This document shows positions 5,308-8,529 of a stretch of DNA of 8,529 nt, piece by piece. The translations under genes and the position numbers were made by a program. Each line of letters begins with the position of its first letter. Position 1 is the stretch's first letter. Source of the DNA: a bacterium (lineage in GTDB: Bacteria > Sumerlaeota > Sumerlaeia > UBA8349); assembly GCA_013203855.1 (NCBI GenBank), contig JABMPG010000622.1, positions 1-8,529 of the forward strand, written 5' to 3'. The notes under the pieces are model-generated. The model made no database searches, had not been told where the DNA came from, and was given only the letters and a program-made list of their open reading frames with translations.

Positions 5308-6552
5308 ATGCCCCAGCAGCCCAGCGGCTTCCTTCACTTCCTGCGCCAGTTCGACTTTCTGCTCCTGGCTTTTCTTCTGTTGACGACCGGGTTCGGACTG
5401 CTCGTCCTGGACGGCAGCACCCATGACGTCGCAGGAATGGAACGCTACGTCAACGGCCAACTCACGTGGTGGAAGGTCGCGCTGGCCATTTTCTTTCTGG
5501 CACTCGTCATCCCTTACCGATGGCTCAAGGTTCTGGGTTGGCCGGCTTACGCAATCACTCTGCTTTTCCTCATCCTGGTGCTCGCCCACGGCGACTTGGG
5601 TATTCTCGGCACGATCAAGGCGGGCGGCGCGGCATCGTGGCTGGAACTGCGCTTCTCAGGAGCCGCCCTGCGGTTCCAACCGTCGGAATTCGCGAAAATC
5701 GCCACGGTTATAGCCCTGGCTCACTGGCTCGCCTGGCGCCGAGACAAACTGCAAACAGTCTGGGAGTGCCTCCCCCCCCTGATCCTCGCGGCGATTCCGA
5801 TGGCCCTGATCGCGCGTCAGCCCGACTTGGGCACAGCCTCGGTATTCCTGCCCCTCCCCTTCCTGCTTCTCTTCGTCGCGGGCCTGCGCTGGCGGATCGT
5901 GCTCACCGCGTCGGCAATCGGGTTGATGCTGATGCTCGCGTGCACAGTCTTCCTGATGACAGCGAACACCGTGCCCGGCCTGCGCAATTACCAACTCAAA
6001 CGTATCCGGGTCTTCCTCGAGCCCATTTCCCAACCCTTGAAAACCCCCGGAATCGAGGAGATCCTTTACGGCAGCCCTGCGAGTGAGAAAGACGAACGGG
6101 TCAAGCCCAGTTACGATGACTGGAACATCCGGCAGGCGGAGATGGCTCTGGGCGGGGGGCGACTCTTCGGCAAAGGATGGCGCAAAGGCACCCAGTCCCG
6201 CTACCGCTTTCTCCCGCAGCACCATACCGACTTCATATTCTCCTCCCTCGGAGAACAGTTCGGCCTCGTGGGATGCCTCGTCCTGTTTCTCCTCTATCTG
6301 CTTGTCGTCTGGCGAACGCTGAGGATCGGCATTTACTCCGCCGATCCCTTCGGAAAACTGTTGGTGGTGGGGCTGCTGAGCATCGTGCTAATACACGTGT
6401 TCATGAACATCGGCATGTCCGTGCGCCTCCTGCCCGTGACGGGTCTGCCGCTACCTTTCATGTCGTACGGCGGATCGTTTCTCGTCACGAACTATCTTAT
6501 CTTCGGACTGATCGCCAACGTGGGCATGCGGCGGCGGTCGAGAGAATCCTGA
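5308..6552 (+). CDS. rodA: SEDS peptidoglycan glycosyltransferase RodA
   Basis: RodA polymerises lipid II into glycan strands for cell elongation, working with a class B PBP and the MreBCD rod complex in the inner membrane. The 414 residues from ATG 5308 begin as family members do (RQFDFLLLAFLLLTTGFGLLVLD would follow a short cytoplasmic lead). Key motifs: SWLEL with W111 and FQPSEFAKIA in the first half; KRIRVFLEP (231-239); MALGGGRLFGKGW (279-291); GTQSRYRFLP, then HHTDFIF with D308, equivalent to the catalytic D262 of E. coli RodA; and LPVTGLPLPFMSYGGS near the end. About ten membrane segments can be traced. Between P239 and Q276 there are about 24 more residues than in E. coli RodA, charged and Ser/Pro-rich. 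The LPE of most RodA proteins reads LPQ here. FtsW is less likely because of the GKGWRKGTQS and GLPLPFMSYGGS details. It is the first gene of an operon with the HAD gene 13 bases downstream. Confidence 0.92.
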   Translation: MPQQPSGFLHFLRQFDFLLLAFLLLTTGFGLLVLDGSTHDVAGMERYVNGQLTWWKVALAIFFLALVIPYRWLKVLGWPAYAITLLFLILVLAHGDLGILGTIKAGGAASWLELRFSGAALRFQPSEFAKIATVIALAHWLAWRRDKLQTVWECLPPLILAAIPMALIARQPDLGTASVFLPLPFLLLFVAGLRWRIVLTASAIGLMLMLACTVFLMTANTVPGLRNYQLKRIRVFLEPISQPLKTPGIEEILYGSPASEKDERVKPSYDDWNIRQAEMALGGGRLFGKGWRKGTQSRYRFLPQHHTDFIFSSLGEQFGLVGCLVLFLLYLLVVWRTLRIGIYSADPFGKLLVVGLLSIVLIHVFMNIGMSVRLLPVTGLPLPFMSYGGSFLVTNYLIFGLIANVGMRRRSRES

Positions 6553-6565
6553 ACAGAGGCGGACC

Positions 6566-7984
6566 ATGGATCACCTACCCAAACGAGCCACGGCGAGAGA
6601 AGCGGTCGATCTTCTCGGCAAGAGCGTCGCCATTCTCGGCAGCGAAGAAATCGCCATCGTCCGAAACCCCTCGTACATCTATGCGCCGTTCGAACTGTAT
6701 CCCCTGCCCCCCCGCCCGCGAGAGCCTCTACGGCGCATCGCAGGTATCGTTAAAGACATGGACGGCACAACCACTACGACCGAGCCCTTGTGCCTGCATT
6801 CTCTCGAGTGGATGGTCCGCCAGGTGACGGGACGGACCACGCCCGAGCTGTGGCCCGGGCTCGACCCCCACGAAGATTACCCCCACGTCATCGGTAACTC
6901 CACGACCAAGCACGTCGAGTACCTTATAGCAACTTACGCCGACGCCTTCCAGCCCATGGAATGCCTGAAGGCCTGGATACGCTGCGCGGGCTGGACTCTC
7001 GCTCACGGACGGGATAGAAAACGCCAGCAGGAGGTTCTAGGAAACGTGACCGCTCTCGGCCTCCACGCGCTGCTCAAGGAGCCCGTCTTCGCCAAGTTGG
7101 CCGACGGGCAGGTTTTCCCCGACGCGGACAAGAGAGTGGATGAACTCGCGGAAAAAGAAAGCAAGCAACTTCTCGAAGCCTTCCGCGTCCAGCGCTTACC
7201 CGACCGCGTCCGCGCCTCCATCGATATCTATTACGCGCGCTATCATCAGATTCTCGGCGACATTCAGGACGGCCAGGGACAAAACCGCGCCGCCAAGGTG
7301 CTGGGCTCGCCCGACGCCCACTTGATCGAGACAATGCCCGGCATCGGCATCTTCCTCGCCGCCGTCAAGGGCTGGCTCGGAAAAGATCTCGGGCTCTTCA
7401 CCGAAATCCTCGCCGATCACGTGCAAGCCCGAAACCCGGAAGTCGTAACCAACTCGACCGATGTCATGCGCACGAGGCTTCAAACCCTTGGACGATACCT
7501 TTCCCACCACCCCGCTCCGGTGGCCGTCGTAACGTCCTCCATCGCCTATGAGGCGAACATCGTCCTTGGGGAGGTCTTCTCCATTCTGCGAAAGGAGATC
7601 TCGGACTGGCCAGTCTCCGCAGAGAAACGGGAGTCTCTTTTTTCCCACTTCGGGAGTCCCCAACGGCTCTACGACGCCTTCATTACCGCCACCGATTCCT
7701 CGGAGATCCGCCTCAAACCCCATCGCGACCTTTACAGCATCGCTCTCCACACCATGGGGCTTTCTCACGAGGACTTTCCCCAAGTCATCGGCTTCGAGGA
7801 CAGCGAGTCGGGCGTGGTTGCCATTCGCGCCGCAGGCGTGGCATGGTCCATCGCCGTCCCCTTCGCGGATACGACCGGACACGACCTCTCCGCGGCGGTG
7901 CGGATCCTGCCAGGGCAGATTCCAGAAGCGCTCGCCATCCACGCGCTCTTCCTCGATCCGTGGATACTCGAAGAGCGCGGATAG
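6566..7984 (+). CDS. HAD-superfamily hydrolase with unusually large cap insertion, function unknown
   Basis: The 472-residue protein carries all four HAD motifs: I, KDMDGTTT with nucleophile D64 and acid/base D66; II, VVTSS with T323; III, K384 in RLKPHRDLY; IV, GFEDSESG with E411 and D412. The second half (KPHRDLYSIAL...IGFEDSESGVVAI) resembles beta-phosphoglucomutase/phosphatase-like subfamily I proteins, so a Mg-dependent phosphatase or phosphomutase acting on a small cytoplasmic substrate is likely. About 255 residues separate motifs I and II, against roughly 80-100 in common members, and about 58 residues precede motif I. The insertion is mostly helical in character (ADKRVDELAEKESKQLLEAF and similar). 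No signal peptide or membrane segment is seen. The ATG at 6566 has AGAGG six bases upstream. It lies 13 bases after rodA and 23 before cinA, suggesting one transcript, but the substrate cannot be deduced. Confidence 0.85.
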   Translation: MDHLPKRATAREAVDLLGKSVAILGSEEIAIVRNPSYIYAPFELYPLPPRPREPLRRIAGIVKDMDGTTTTTEPLCLHSLEWMVRQVTGRTTPELWPGLDPHEDYPHVIGNSTTKHVEYLIATYADAFQPMECLKAWIRCAGWTLAHGRDRKRQQEVLGNVTALGLHALLKEPVFAKLADGQVFPDADKRVDELAEKESKQLLEAFRVQRLPDRVRASIDIYYARYHQILGDIQDGQGQNRAAKVLGSPDAHLIETMPGIGIFLAAVKGWLGKDLGLFTEILADHVQARNPEVVTNSTDVMRTRLQTLGRYLSHHPAPVAVVTSSIAYEANIVLGEVFSILRKEISDWPVSAEKRESLFSHFGSPQRLYDAFITATDSSEIRLKPHRDLYSIALHTMGLSHEDFPQVIGFEDSESGVVAIRAAGVAWSIAVPFADTTGHDLSAAVRILPGQIPEALAIHALFLDPWILEERG

Positions 7985-8007
7985 CAAAACAGAAAGGGAC
8001 TCCGCCC

Positions 8008-8529
8008 ATGCCACCCACCATCGCGGGCATTCTTTCCACCGGCACTGAAATCCTCCAAGGTCTCTATCCCGACACGAACGCCCAATGGTTGAGTGACCGG
8101 CTCACCGCCATGGGGCTGCGCGTCATGCGACACGTCGCCGCTCCCGACGATACGGCCTCCGTGGCGGACGCCCTGCGCTACTTGGCCGAACGGTGCGAGG
8201 TCGTCATCATGACCGGAGGCCTCGGGCCCACGGAAGATGATCTCACCCGAGAAGCCGTGTGCAAAGTGTTCGGCACCGATCTCCGCGAAGACGCCAGGGC
8301 ATGGGACATGATCGCCGAGCGCTTCCGGCACCGCGACACCCACCCACCCGTGAGCAACCGGGTCCAGTGCCTGATCCCCCGCGAGGCCCGCACGCTCTAT
8401 AACAACTGGGGCACCGCGCCCGGCTTCCAGCTCGACCTGGCAGTCGATGGCAATCCTTCCCGGCCCCCGGTGTACTTCATCGCCCTCCCCGGACCGCCCC
8501 GCGAGAATCGGCCCATGTTCGAGGAGTAC
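8008..8529 (+). CDS. cinA: CinA family protein, N-terminal molybdopterin-binding-like domain (partial)
   Basis: The visible 174 residues are the COG1058/MoaB-like domain of CinA. Signatures are STGTEILQG (10-18) followed by DTN (22-24), MTGGLGPTEDDLTREAV (68-84), NRVQCLIP (117-124), NNWGTAPGF (132-140) and ALPGPPRE (159-166), all in family order. In characterised CinA proteins this domain hydrolyses ADP-ribose and a C-terminal PncC domain deamidates NMN in pyridine nucleotide salvage; a link to competence is known only in some bacteria. The window ends in frame at residue 174, so whether the PncC domain is present cannot be seen. AAGGGA (7994-7999) lies eight bases before the ATG. It is the third gene after rodA and the HAD gene. 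Confidence 0.93.
   Translation, partial: MPPTIAGILSTGTEILQGLYPDTNAQWLSDRLTAMGLRVMRHVAAPDDTASVADALRYLAERCEVVIMTGGLGPTEDDLTREAVCKVFGTDLREDARAWDMIAERFRHRDTHPPVSNRVQCLIPREARTLYNNWGTAPGFQLDLAVDGNPSRPPVYFIALPGPPRENRPMFEEY

Noticed and set aside
5466..6086. A 206-codon plus-strand frame inside rodA
   Set aside because: It overlaps rodA in another frame; only the rodA frame shows SEDS motifs and membrane segments.
7196..8014. A 272-codon minus-strand frame opposite the HAD gene
   Set aside because: The plus strand carries all four HAD motifs in order and good ribosome sites; the minus-strand translation has no motif.

Overview
The window is a stretch of bacterial chromosome of moderately high G+C with tightly packed genes. 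A tripartite-type RND efflux system with its adaptor points to a Gram-negative (double-membrane) cell. A RicT-type PSP1 protein with an Arg-rich tail and a RodA with an unusual loop insertion suggest a lineage outside the best-studied proteobacteria, perhaps an uncultured phylum. I cannot fix the taxon from the sequence alone. I see no rRNA, tRNA, CRISPR, insertion sequence or phage gene.

Layout: (1) 1-2604, minus strand: an efflux operon in the order membrane-fusion adaptor (1243-2604), then an HAE1/AcrB-type RND permease (3-1199, cut by the window edge in TM4 just after its Asp-Asp pair). (2) 2605-2894: a 290-base divergent spacer with a small inverted repeat near the likely efflux promoter, degenerate 7-base repeats and a GC-rich hairpin. 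(3) 2895-3704, plus strand: trpA, with no trpB beside it. (4) 3719-4948, minus strand: a RicT/YaaT-type PSP1 protein, convergent with trpA across a 14-base gap. (5) 4949-5307: a 359-base divergent spacer with another copy of the 7-base repeat and a strong but distant Shine-Dalgarno sequence. (6) 5308-8529, plus strand: a probable operon of rodA, a large HAD-superfamily hydrolase of unknown function, and the N-terminal part of cinA, with gaps of 13 and 23 bases.

How they work together: the adaptor and permease form two parts of an export pump whose outer-membrane channel is not in view. TrpA performs the indole-releasing half of the last step of tryptophan synthesis and needs TrpB from elsewhere. 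RicT-type proteins act on RNA maturation or decay in the organisms where they have been studied. RodA polymerises septum-independent peptidoglycan. The HAD protein and CinA are co-directional with rodA but have no evident mechanistic link to it.

Most of the window is housekeeping. The parts that look least ordinary are the HAD protein with a roughly 255-residue insertion between motifs I and II, the C-x-C-x-H-x2-H cluster and the Arg-rich tail of the RicT-like protein, the RodA loop insertion next to its catalytic region, and the heptanucleotide repeats found in both divergent spacers. No clearly new multi-gene system is visible.
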